Assembly (NCBI RefSeq): GCF_020740795.1
Contig: NC_067289.1
Coordinates: 26,530,108-26,594,107 of the forward strand
Length of the DNA: 64,000 nucleotides
Direction of reading: 5' to 3'
From: Apus apus
Taxonomy: Eukaryota; Chordata; Aves; Apodiformes; Apodidae
The stretch's first letter is position 1, and each line of letters starts with the position of its first letter. Position numbers and translations under genes: made by a program. This document shows, piece by piece, positions 1-11,400 of the stretch. The notes beneath the pieces are model-generated. The model did not search any database. It saw nothing but the letters and a program-made list of their open reading frames with translations, and was not told where the DNA came from.

Positions 1-276
1 GGGCCGTGCGGGGCTGAGCGGGGTGTGTGCGGGAGCGGGGCCGTGCGGGGTGTGTGCGGGAGCGGGGCCGTGCGGGGTGTGTGCGGGGTGTGTGCGGGAT
101 GTGTGCGGGAGCGGGGCCGTGCGGGGTGTGTGCGGGGTGTGTGCGGGAGCGGGGCCGTGCGGGATGTGTGCGGGAGCGGGGCCGTGCGGGATGTGTGCGG
201 GGTGTGTGCGGGAGCGGGGCCGTGCGGGGTGTGTGCGGGATGTGTGCGGGAGCGGGGCCGTGCGGGGTGTGTGCGG
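1..276 (+). repeat. Composite G-rich minisatellite, interleaved 27-bp and 11-bp units
   Basis: A near-perfect tandem array. From base 24 it can be split without gaps into 27-bp units (tgtgtgcggg followed by agcggggccgtgcgggg) at 24-50, 51-77, 100-126, 138-164, 165-191, 203-229 and 241-267. Between them lie 11-bp units (tgtgtgcgggg or tgtgtgcggga) at 78-88, 89-99, 127-137, 192-202 and 230-240, and a partial unit ends the array near 276. The first 23 bases are a variant edge, so the array may continue outside the window. The short unit is essentially the first ten bases of the long one, so the array looks built by unequal exchange or slippage. Differences between units are almost all single g/a changes at the unit end. 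All three + frames are open only because no unit contains a stop codon; the resulting Cys/Gly-rich proteins are not genes. Confidence 0.95.
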
Positions 277-560
277 AGCGGCCCGGCCAGCCGCCCCCGC
301 GGCGGGAGGCGAAGGGAGGGCGCCGGCCGCAGCGCGCGGCTGCCAGGGGTGCCCCGCACGCCGGTTGGCACTGCAGACGCCAACGGGGGCAGCGGGAGCG
401 CTGCTCGTTCCTTTTTTGGGGCTCCCGTGAAAGCCGCAGGGAGGTGCGGCAGCGGGGGCTGCGCGGGGCACGGGGCTGCTGCGGGTGGCAGCGCTGATCC
501 TCGGGCGGTGTCAGGCGGACGGGGAGGAGCGGGCTGCAGGAAGCAGCCAGGGCCTGCGGT
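1..560. promoter_or_regulatory. CpG island, possible promoter region
   Basis: The first 560 bases are very GC-rich and dense in CpG, in sharp contrast to the AT-rich sequence that follows. After the minisatellite (1-276) there is unique GC-rich sequence with short G/C boxes, for example gggcgg at 503-508. Bird CpG islands usually mark promoters or first exons. No TATA box, first-exon donor of MAG/GTRAGT quality or plausible initiating ORF was found here, so neither the direction of transcription nor the gene can be given. The island could also be a repeat-driven GC block without promoter activity. Confidence 0.55.
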
Positions 561-865
561 CACTGGTGTGTACGGATCTTTGAAAATGCCTTCATCTTCA
601 AACTGAAATAATGGGGCATCACCACCCTCAGCGTTCAGGGCAACATACGATAGGTCCTTGCTGCGTGGGATACCTCCTGAAACCACCGTCCCCGCAGCCC
701 AGCCGCAGGGACTCCCGCACCGCGATGCAGGACGCGGCCACTCCCTGCAGCAGTCACTCAGTCCACGGGGCAGCCTGTGGAGGACTGTTCATCATGAGCA
801 AAGGTGGCACAATCTCCCCCAAACTGTAAAGAGTTAACATTTTCTTTACTGTAGAATAGTATGGT
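561..865. other. Transition sequence, no gene seen
   Basis: Bases 660-745 still carry several CpGs. An acceptor-like stretch ends in ccgtccccgcag before cccagccgcagg, but no donor of quality follows. The rest is ordinary sequence that becomes AT-rich before the CR1 copy. Confidence 0.5.
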
Positions 866-1070
866 TTAACTTCTTCACTATGAGGGTGGTAGAACAGGCT
901 GCCCAGGAAGCTGTGGCTGCCCCATCCCTGGCAGTGCTGAAGGGCAGGTTGGATGGGGCTTGGAGCAGCCTGGGCTGCTGGGAGGTGTCCCTGCCCGTGC
1001 AGGGGTGGGACTGGATGGTATTCAAGGTTCCTTCCAACCCAAACCATTTTATGATTCTATGATTCTAAAT
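866..1070 (+). mobile_element. CR1 LINE, 5'-truncated 3' end
   Basis: This matches the avian CR1 3' untranslated end: an aacttcttcact-like lead, then gagggtggt, ggctgcccaggaagctgtgg, ctgccccatccctgg, a gatggggcttgga block, a ggtccct-like block ending cttccaaccca, and the terminal attctatgattcta octamers. Only about 200 bases remain, with no reverse transcriptase, as expected for the severe 5' truncation typical of CR1. The 3' end points right, so the copy is on the + strand. It is close to consensus and therefore not among the oldest copies. Confidence 0.93.
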
Positions 1071-4000
1071 ATGCAACAATATAAGGTAGTTGTTAAGATG
1101 CTCATTGGCCAACTATGGGATCGGCGTGTGGTATTTCATCTCAGTAGAATGTGAAATCAACACAGTTAACCTGCTAGACCTGCCCCTATGTGTGATCTTT
1201 CAAAGTTACTATACGAAGGAGACAGATAGATGATTAGTGGGGTGAAGTTACTTCCCACCCTATAGGTAACAGACTTGTAAGAGACAGGGTAGCACTTCCC
1301 AAAACAGGGAGCACCAGTCGGCTGTGGAACAGTCGTGTGCTAAGCTGTCAGGTGTTTTTCCTGGCAGCACAGCAAACCAAAATGAAAAGCTGTTTTATTC
1401 TCATTTTTATGCAGCTACTATATTACTTTAGTGTGTGGAAATATGAGTTAGCAGAGTGGTCTTCTAATTTAGATAGGTCTGAAACTTGAAATCTCAAACA
1501 TGCTATTTTAGAATCCATTAGTTTGTAAGTGCTGCTGTTCAGAATAAATTAACATTTGAAGTTACAGAATTCTAAATCCCAAACTGAAACAGTTATTTGC
1601 TAAGCAGTGAATATATGAATATTTTAACTCAAGCTAAAATGTAATGAGGAATGACTGACACTCAGTGTGGTCTAGCAAAGGGGAATGGGAAATTGGTAAA
1701 AGGTAAAACAGGGAAAGGATGAGGAACAAGAATAAAGAGGACAAACTCATTCACTAACGAAACAGAAAGGTTTCTGAGAAGTCAAGTATAAAATTGCTAC
1801 AGCCCATGACCAGGTTAGCCAAGACACACACAAATAACCCACACAATGGCCTTGGCAGCATTACACCGATAATATTTTTGCAAGGTTGAATTAGTGCTGA
1901 ACAATATTCTAATATGTTTGGCACAAACATACTGATATTTTTATGAAGTGTCAAGCATGTATACATTCCTTTTTTTGCCTTCAAGAAAAGCATCTGCCAC
2001 AGCTAGTGAAAAGAACTTCCCCGCTGGCTCCTGTTGGTGTTTCTGTGTCGGCTACACGGGGCTCTCCTGCCTTCCGTGTGTATGTGCCCCTGGTCCTGTT
2101 TTTTGAGATCTGGCAGGCAGTGGTGAGGGCAGCAGACTCCTTTTCAGTGCTCCTGTGTGCAATTGTTCCACACACTGTCCATCTCCTCCCACCATGAGAC
2201 ATTTCAGTAAGAGGATCCCTTGCAGGCTTTCAGTAGCAATGAGAGCTACCAGCAGCTTTCCACACTGGTGGGTCTCCTGTTTGGGGGCTGCAGGTGAATC
2301 TGCATATTTTGGCATTTAAGTCTCATGCACCAGTCACACCAAAGACATGTATCTTTCACAAATCTCAGAGGCTGAGAGAGCAGAAATGCTCTAACAGGTG
2401 AGAGAAGACTGAAAAAGAAGCTCCTCTGTAGAGTGTAAGGTATGGCCTCAAACACTGACCTCATGTATGTATCCAGTGAAAATAAAATAAAATGTGTTTG
2501 TTTGTTTACGTGACATTAAAAGAGGAAAAGGTCTTTCCCCCTGATGGTAGCTTTCATCTATTCAGTGCTCAGACAGGGACAGAACCTGCCAGTTAAAACC
2601 CCCTTACAGAGCTTACACAGGCACACACAAGCTCACACCTAGAGAGGTGTTTGTGCATGTACACAGGTGTAGAGACACAGGTGTATGTCCATTTAAAATT
2701 TTGAAAATCCCTAATGATAACATTAAAAAATACAATATTTTTTAAAAAGAAAGCTGTAGGGAATATAAAAGGAAGTTGGACTGTTTGTTGGCATCTGGAG
2801 TTCATGGGCTCAAATTGCTTAGCCTTTAATAGCATTAAGTGCTGACTGCTGAAGATTAAACACCAGCCTGGGGAAGCAGCATGATCTAACAGGGCACTTG
2901 CCTCGTACCAGGAGCCCAGGCTGGAACACTCTGCGTGTGGAACTCCATGGGAAAAGATTTTTTACTTTAGCCTTACACCTAAGGGGGTGTTTATGGGCAG
3001 TGTGGCCTCATACAAGTTATTTTTCCCTCCCCATGTCTCTTTTTTTTTTTCCCTGTCCCATCTATCACCCTCCTTTCTGCAGACACAGGGACGTCCCCAG
3101 GGCTCTGCCTGCCTTTTCTGTGTGTTGAGACACACGTTTTAGTCAGGCTCTGTGATCCTGTCTTGGTAACATACTGGCACAATAATGGAACATGTGATAA
3201 GCAATTAATTAATCATTAGGTTCTTTTCAAATTTGAACAGAAATTTTGGAGTTACTAAAACCAAAACTTTCACATATGTGAACTGAGGTTTTCAAGTTTG
3301 GTATTTTAAGAGTGCACACCCTCTCAGGTGACTTGTATCAAGATCCTGCATTAGCAACTTAAATATTAAAACAAAAAGTAATATCAGAACTTCCTTTCCT
3401 TCACCGTAATCTGTGCATTTTCCAATTTATTAAACTAGTGGTGCTAGACAGACACTCATCTAAATTCTTCTTGTTTTTTAAATTCATCTAAATTACCACA
3501 AATTATCTGAAACCAGACTGAGATGCCATGGTAATTTGAAGTGTAAGTGCTTTTGAATTTCAAGTTGCAAGACACTGACTGCAAGACCTGGAAGAGAAAT
3601 TCCAGGTTACAGACTTATGGAGGGAAGAAGGACGTGGAAAAGGGCAAATGAGTTGCTTGAATGTCTAAGTAAGATTTTTGCATTTTTAAAGGCCACTAAT
3701 TATCAAGAGAACCAGTGAACAGCAGCTGCAGTATTTAGCTTTAGGCTCTTAAGAGTCTCATGTGACAAAAAGCATGGAAATTTCCTCTTTCCTGACCCTA
3801 GCAAAATTGCTCTTCTTTGTTTTTGCAGTGTTCATTGTCTTCTATATGGAAAATAATAGGCACTAAATACAACAACTAATGAATAAAAATTAGCATGACC
3901 CAGAAATGAGAGCAAATGAAAGCTGTTGCACACATGGAAACACATTTAAAGTGCAAATATAAATGAGTTAAGTGTTATGAAATCTCATCAGCTGTGGTTA

Positions 4001-7000
4001 GCCTGACCCTGACCCCTTCAAGCCCCACTGGAAGTCGGTGGGAACCGTGTTCTCCTGAGCTGGGACATGTTAAAGTCTGCAAGGAACATCTGCACAGGGC
4101 AAGGAACGCTCTTCACCTTGGGTACCTTGACTCTGCCTGTCCCAGCTGGTGCTGCACCTGATGGTGCTGCTGGACTGGGAACAGTCCTCTGTGCAGTGCA
4201 TCGTGTCAAAGAGCCTTGTGCACACCTAAAGCCTTGTGTAAATAATTTAGGGAGGTGGCAGCATAAAATGGAACGGTTGCCTAAAGAGTTTCACCAGGGG
4301 CTGTCAGTAAATAGACTCGTCATTGTCAATGACTTCTGGGCTGCACAAGCTCCTGCGTGGCTTCATTTGTTTGGTTTGGCTGTTCTCATTTACATCGTTG
4401 TTCCCAGACTTGCTCGCTGCTGTATTTTGAATCACCTGTGGTTTAGAGGCAGAAGAAGATAAGTATAAATCAAATCTCAGCTGAAAATCCAGTTTGGAAT
4501 TGTAGTACGTTCTTGATGCTGGAAAAAAAGTATGTATTTTGAAGTGATTACAATGCAATTACCATGTGCTGGCACTAGCAGTGAGTTACAGCTGCAGGAT
4601 AACGCTTTCAGGGAAGGCACAGAGCAGACCTGGGTTTGGTCCATACCTTAAAAGCTAGGAAATAAATCCCTGCTTCAGGACAAATAAATCAGGTTGATCT
4701 GGCTTCTCTTTCACAGTTTGAACATGAAATAGTTTGTAAACTGTTGATGTTCAGTTAATACGCTGGAATGCAGTGAAATTTAGAGGCACACAACATTTCT
4801 TCAATTTAATGTATAAATAGATGACAGCATTTTCAGCATTCCAGCCTTATGCTCAAGTGGAATCCAGACCAGGTTTCATTTAACCTAGCAAGGTGACTGG
4901 CTTCAGATCTCTCCCATGGAGTCCAGCAGCGTATTCTCTCCTATTTTCCAAACTCATACTGAATAAAGACTAATAGCATTAGAGGAGAAAATCCACATCT
5001 CTTTGATAGACTTTGTGTGTTTTAAATCTTTCTTTTTGGCACAAGTGTATTTTAATGGGACATTTCAATAATTCAGTGCTGGACTTCCTGGAATCTAGGT
5101 TGCTCTTTTTCCTGAATAATTCTTTAAAACAGTAAGTAATCACTTTACTTTGTGTATAAACAATTATTCAGGTTTCTTACTGGCTATATCAATTATCTCC
5201 CAGTGTTAAAAGCACTTATTTTTCAATTAACATTGGATGTTGTCTAAGCCAAAAGGCAATGTACACACATTTCAGATATCCAGTCAGCTCCTTTAAATAG
5301 TCTGTGGCAGGACTTATCTATAAGGGTAGATCAGTTTGCAGTCTGAGTTCCTGAAGTGTAGGTAGGTCCTGATGTAACGTTTGTAGCGTAAGGGTAGGAG
5401 GAAGCCTGGGAGAGAATCTATTTCTAAGATGAGAGAGCAGTTACGGAGTCGACATGAAAGCGACTGCAACTCTGTAATAATAATATTTAGATGGCATATT
5501 CAAATAGGCTTTCCAGGCAGACCTGACTTTGGAGTGGTGATGTCTGTGCTCTGTAACTAGCCAAGACAACATTCAGTTTGTTCAAGTATGTGAGATACTG
5601 GGGTTCAAAGGTGAACCTGTGTCTGTGCCCCTCACACTTCACTTCAGAGCACGCGATGCCTTTTCTTCCCCTTTTTACTTGTTAAGCCCAGTCAAGAGCA
5701 AAGAGTAGAGCTGGATAAATAAAGGTGTGTGGGGCCTTCTACATATTTAGGTTCCGAGTAATTTTTGACAGATCTATTGCTACCAGTGGGATACTGATTA
5801 GCCAAACTGGTTCCCTGGCCTTTTTTTGTATAAACATGCTACTTAAAAGTCACATTCCACAACAGCTGCTACTTACCTACAAAAGCACAAATACCGATTT
5901 TGTAGTGGATTGATGGGTTCTCTGGCTCCCAATGGAAGCTGTATCAAAACATGAGGCCTCTGCAATCTCCTGTTGCTAATTCCTGCTTTTCTCATCAAAT
6001 TGTACAGGTACTATAAAGCCCTGTGACTGCACCTACTGAAACACTCATCCTGACAGACACTAACATGATGTGGTGGATATAAACCTAAATTCTGCTCACT
6101 TAAGTCACACTTAACAGCACTTCCTGCTGTTAATTTTGTTTTAAAACTTACACAAGTAGTTCCACTGAAACAGGGTTGTCAGTGAAATTGAGAGATTACT
6201 CAGAAAAAGAAAAAAAGTTAAAAGTAGACAAGCCTTAGTTGGTTATCATGACATGAATTTTCTATTTTAATTATGATTATTTTCTAACAGAACACTTCCA
6301 TTTTCCTTTTGCAGTTTCCCTGCTGTAGCAGGCAATTCTAATAGTAGCAATTCTGTATTGATGCCTATGAAAATTAATTGCAGTCCTTCTTTTTTGAAAG
6401 AGTTGCTGTTTTGCTATAGTATGACATAAAAAGGAAACAAATTTGGATTCGAAAAAAAACAAATACATTTACCGATAGTGCAGTTTTTATATGGTTGTTC
6501 AGTTAGTGACAGAATTAGAAACAACACTGTAACTTCCTTATTTGCAGATAAATTTGCTGAACGGTGCAAGTATCAGGTGGAATTAAGTCTCAAAGTTGTC
6601 TTGCTCTCCAATAAAGATGTACAGAGTTGGGTAACTGAAATTAATGCTAGAAAGCATATGTGAAGTGCAGGAATCAACCTAGAAAACCTTGTCCTAGCAG
6701 GATTCCCATCAAAATCCAGTTTGGAAATTGGTGTCAGCAAGCACTTAGCAAGGTGATGCGTAGATGCATGTCTTTTTCTTTCATTAAAATGCTTGTCAAG
6801 TGCAGGCACTGCTGATGAGGTAACTGAATTGCTCACAAAGCCTGTGGAATTCTCAAGGAGTTTATAATTGGGTCTGAAATGGAGATGAATTCACAACTGG
6901 AGCATTTGAGCAGAACACATGTAGGAACAGTTGCTGGAGCTGCAGCAGGACAGAGGATCCTTCCTGCCCTTCTGTGCTGCAGCAGGTCCTGTGCTGTGGG

Positions 7001-7529
7001 TTGGTTTGGGCAGGAGCTGACACAGAGATTAAATGTGGCTCTGAACACTGCCTGACATTGCAGGCACCAAATTGTTATGACTGGTTCTTTAAATACTCTT
7101 CCAAATACTAGAAAAAGTGTCAGCTGCATTTATATTAAAACCAGACACGGTTTGGAAAAATAGTAGAAAATACGGAGGTGAATCTCTCTAACTGCACTGC
7201 AAGATTTCCTTTTATGTCACCATTGTGGTCACAAACCTGCAAGGATAATGTGCGTTCATTTGAGAATGGGCCCCCCTGATAAAATGAGACATATGGCAAT
7301 TATTATGTGGTGTATAATCCAGTATCTCCAAGGAGATTTGCTCTGTGAAAATATATGGACTGTTTCTCTCTGAATTAGTAAAATCTTACACTCACCTCCT
7401 CACCTCTGGTTTTTCACCTCCCTCTTTACAGACAATAACAATTTCAGCTCACATAAGTGTGATTCCCTTGAAAATGGTTCTAAAATGCCTTTGGAGTCAT
7501 TCCCCCACTTGAATAATCCTCTTTTAGGT
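1071..7529. other. AT-rich non-genic or intronic stretch
   Basis: No supported gene. The longest open frame is 4067-4462 (+, 131 codons), with no known similarity and no splice signals that set it apart. A T-run lies at 3040-3050 and a GT/CA-rich patch at 2620-2695. An excellent minus-strand donor-like site lies at 5870-5880 (reads TAG/GTAAGT), but its possible exon is open in every frame and only about 60 bases long. Several stretches, for example 4300-4500, look compositionally like conserved non-coding DNA, but that cannot be judged from one sequence. Confidence 0.5.
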
Positions 7530-7547
7530 CAGGACAAATTTGTCCTG
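7530..7547. repeat. 18-bp perfect palindrome
   Basis: The sequence caggacaaatttgtcctg equals its own reverse complement. The half-site AGGACA and its inverted partner TGTCCT are separated by four bases. Steroid receptor elements have a three-base spacer, so this is not a canonical one. A symmetric protein-binding site or chance are both possible. Confidence 0.6.
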
Positions 7548-8279
7548 CGTTTCTCATTTGTTTTCTTTTTGTGTTTTCTTTTTCAGTTTTTATATAATGT
7601 TTGAAAAATAGAAAAGAAAAATAAAATCATCTGCCCTACTTAAGTAGTGGACAGAGAGAGTCTGAGTATTGAACACTGAGTGATGCAGATTTCCCTCCAT
7701 AGACAATGGCATTTGTTTGTTCTGGCTGATACTCTCCACAGATAACTCACTCCAACAGCACATAGTAATGTACATTATGACTAATTCAGCTTGTAAGCAG
7801 TTTTATTGTGCTCTCTCCAGTACAGGAGGTTTTGGGGGTTTTTTTCAGCATTAGGTCATACAGTTTTCAGAGGATAGAGTCATACAAACAGAAGATCAGC
7901 TGAAGGAAAAGGGAAAAGTTTTGTTCTTAATTTTCCAGTCTTTCAGCATTGGCACCTTCAGTTTGCATTCTGATATAAAAGCCATTTGGTTTCTCACTTT
8001 TTCCCCTCAGGGGGCCCTCAGATTTCATATCCTGCTATGAATCGGGCACTGTGTAGATCAAAGACCCCCTGATTTTTTCAAGTTTTAGGACATTTCTCCT
8101 TCTTGTTTTGGAGCTGATTTTTTTTTTTCCTTCTTGTCCGGTGCCAATAACAATGGGCAGAGACAATCAGTGAAGACAGTGCTATTCTCTGCCACAGACC
8201 TGCAGGCTGCACAGTGCTCTGTGGTGGGACCGACACAACTCTGGAGGGTCTCAGCCTCCTGCAGAGCTCACACACCCTG
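7548..8279. other. Non-genic stretch with pyrimidine runs
   Basis: AT-rich sequence. A T-rich run at 7560-7585 ends in a strong acceptor-like ttttctttttcag, but the reading frame after it stops within five codons. A T-run occupies 8118-8128. No gene is supported. Confidence 0.45.
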
Positions 8280-8440
8280 TGGGAAGGTTCGCCTGCGAGT
8301 TGCGCGGCCCTTACCCAGCAGTCCGTGCTATTTACAGCTGCTAATTGAACGCTGGCTCGCGGAAAGCAGGCAAAACAGGCTGAGCACAAGACGCGAGCTA
8401 TAAAAGGAAGTTTTCTGAAGGAAAGGATGTAGGCCATGGG
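8280..8440 (+). promoter_or_regulatory. Possible TATA promoter in a small CpG cluster
   Basis: A short CpG-bearing patch (about 8288-8396, with gcgcgg, ctcgcgg and gacgcgag) is followed by a consensus TATA box, tataaaagg, at 8399-8407. A transcript would start near 8430. The first ATG after it is at 8436 and opens a 65-codon frame with no recognised similarity. The combination is seen directly in the sequence; promoter activity is inference. A chance TATA match in mid-GC DNA is the simplest alternative. Confidence 0.25.
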
Positions 8441-11400
8441 AAAACGTTCCTGTCAGAGAGTGGGTGGCCCTGGTGTTGTCTCAGTGCGGGGCCCGGCCTG
8501 GCCAGCCCAGACAGGGAGGTGGTGGGCACGCTCCTCCCTGCTCCCTGCTCCCTGCCTGGGGGAAGCAGCTCCCTGCAGGGAAAGACACACAGGGTGTAAT
8601 TCCTGGTCTGCTGGCTCCATTGTGCTTCAGTGAATCAGTTTCTTCCCAGGGTGATGCTAGAGGTGACTCTGTCCAGTCACAGGCTGCTCCAGTTGAAAGG
8701 TTATCGTATCATCAAGGTCTTTGCAAGTACACACAGGTCAGAACAAACTGGAGGAGATGATGGTGGAAGTTATGATGCTGAAATACAGAGCAGTGCTGTG
8801 GAGCTGTGGTTTTATTCTGTGTAGACCAGTATCACAGATAACCTGTGTAAACATTTCAGTATTTAGTCGTGTGGTAAAAAACTTTTCTAATGGTGAATAA
8901 ATATTTAGTATGAAAGATTTAGCATGTGGGAAAGTTCGTGGTGAACTCTGTAAGGATAGGAAGGGTAAGTGACACCAACGTACATGCAAGTAGCAGAAAG
9001 TGGTTTCAGATTATTTTGAAAGTTAAAATGTGCACGTGGGAAGCTGTTCAAACTAGCATGAAAACACATTAAAAACCGATTTGAAAAGACTCTTCAAGAA
9101 TGCCAGCATACTCAGATTTCTAAGTCTGTAGCTGTGGACTGGATAATACATGTTGCACTAGTCTGTTGTTTCTGCATCTGTATTTTTGCAAATGCATGGA
9201 CACCACATAGGATATGGGAGAAAAAGTGATTTGGGGTGTTAAATTACTTAAGGATTTTTGAGGCCATACTTCTTTGTGCATCCTCAGCCAAGGGAAACAA
9301 GGTTTAGCTTATAACAGAGGTGATGCAGAGCAGAGCTGGAAATGAAGCTGTGCAAGGAGGAGCAAGATGCTTTCAGTTCCCTCCCACATTTTCTGGTTAC
9401 TTCTTTCCCTATGGCATTTGCTTTCCCATTTCTGCCTCCTGCTTTGGCAGCAGGAGGAAATTCGCTGGGTCCTGCTGTAAGACCCTCCACTGGTGGCCAG
9501 TGCTGCTGGGGTCCATGGAGCTGCAGGGGCTTCCCAGGGCTGGTGGTCTCCTGCTGGGTCAGCAGAGCTCTCCGGCAGAGCAGTTGGAGGACTGCAAGCC
9601 AAAGCCTGCTGTCTCCCTAGCCAGTTGCTAGAGATTTTATATAAGAATGTGCATTTAGGTCACATCAGCATAACTGAATCCAGTAGTTGGGGCTGGGATT
9701 TTCCTTTGGCAAGTGTGCACAGGGACAAGCTGTGGGACATGAAATCAAGTCAGTGGCCAGGCAGGGACTTGTGTTCTGCAGCAAGTAACCCCAAGTGACA
9801 AGTTTGTGTGACTTTACCCTGTAGAATGTGCAATGTTCCTGCCTTCCTTCTGTGACTCACGTACAATTGCGTGTAGATAGGAACCTTGTAACCCCATTTT
9901 TGCTTTGTAAATCATTGGACTCAACACCTCTCTAGACTCCTCTTGGTGCAATACCAAAATGAAAACCACACCCTCAGTCCCCACTGACCCTCCCTCCAGC
10001 CTGGATGGATTCCTCTCTGCAGGAGTTGCTGGCACTGGCCCACTCAGCTGTTAAAGAGAAGGCTTTATGACAGAGCACTGATGGTGGGATCATGACTGCA
10101 AGGAAACCCTTCTCCCTTTATTGTGATGGTAGGTTTATGGGGAGTAGCACCTGGGAAATTAAGCCATTTGGGGCTCTACAACCACAGATCAGAAAAAGCT
10201 GGGTAACACACAGCACAGCAGCAACCTGGCTGGAGGAAAGGGATGCAGACAGCCTGCTCATTCAAGTAATAAAGAGAAGTTACAGTGATTAAAGCAACCA
10301 GAATCTGATACCACACCTGGGTGGGTGCAGGGGGCAGAGATGAACATTCTACAGTTTTTCTCAGGTGACACAGAACCTGAATTACAAGCTCCCTTCACAG
10401 CTCTGATAATGAGTTAACTTGAAGGCACTTGTCCACAGTCTCCTCCATGCTATGTTGCAAAAAAGAAAAGTATCAGAATATCTTGACAGGCGTGGAAGTT
10501 AAAGGTGTGTTAGAGTTTTATGAGCTTATTTTCACAGGTTATAAACCAAGAAGAACAGAATAACTCAGCAATGTTTTTTTTCATGAGTATTAGCAGAGTT
10601 TTAAAAAAAATTTACAATAGTGCATTGTAGAAGAAAACAGAGGCAAAGAAATTTGATGTCAAGTTTGCTTCTAAATTCCCTAAATATAATGCAAGACAAA
10701 CCTTGGTCTTAATTGTGCTGGTACCTATCTGGAAGAACTGCACCAATACAGAAGTTGTGTACAATCTGATTCCGTAGACACTGACCTCTGGTAGCACAAA
10801 GCACCCGAGAAGTACCCTGTGGATACCTGTGAAAATTACTGGATGTGCATACTGGAGGATGGAGAGAGGGAACAGGAGAGGTAGACCTGTGAGAGGAGCT
10901 GTGTGGTGACAGGGTGCACATCCTGGGCTTGCTTCTGCAGCTGCCGGGCCCCTCCTTTTAGTCATAGCAGACTCTCTTAAAAAAACAAGGGTGAAAAGTG
11001 GAGATGTAATGCCTGGTCCCCCAGGGCCCTGTTCTGCTGAAACATAGTGAATGGCAAGAAGTGGTGGCTTTGGCATTCCTGGGTGGTGGATGACAAATGG
11101 CACCAGGAATGAGGAAACGTGCTCTAATCCTTGTATGGATGCCCATTCCTTCAGTGACAGCAAGGGAGTTTCTTCATCTCATTACATCACAGTTACTCCG
11201 TTTTCGAAATCAGGTTGATGAATATCCAGTGCTGTTAATTGTCTTGAGATCTGCAGTTATAAAATAACAAAAGCAGGGGCAGATTCAGGATGACAAATGA
11301 GCCACCTATAGTTTCATGATCCTGGCCTGTGGCAAAAGCTCACGTTGCCACCACAGTTTATCCAACATCCTGTAGCAGCTGCTAAGGGAGCACTGCAGGT

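Noticed and set aside
25..606. 193-codon and two other long + strand frames at the window start
   Set aside because: They are translations of the minisatellite in all three frames (Cys/Gly/Arg repeats); openness follows from the unit lacking stop codons.
5816..5877. Minus-strand site reading TAG/GTAAGT with a short candidate exon
   Set aside because: The candidate is about 60 bases, open in nearly all frames, with a weak acceptor.
10612..11163. 183-codon minus-strand open frame
   Set aside because: It opens at a non-ATG codon, shows no domain or splice context, and has AT-driven hydrophobic composition; frames of this size are expected by chance here.
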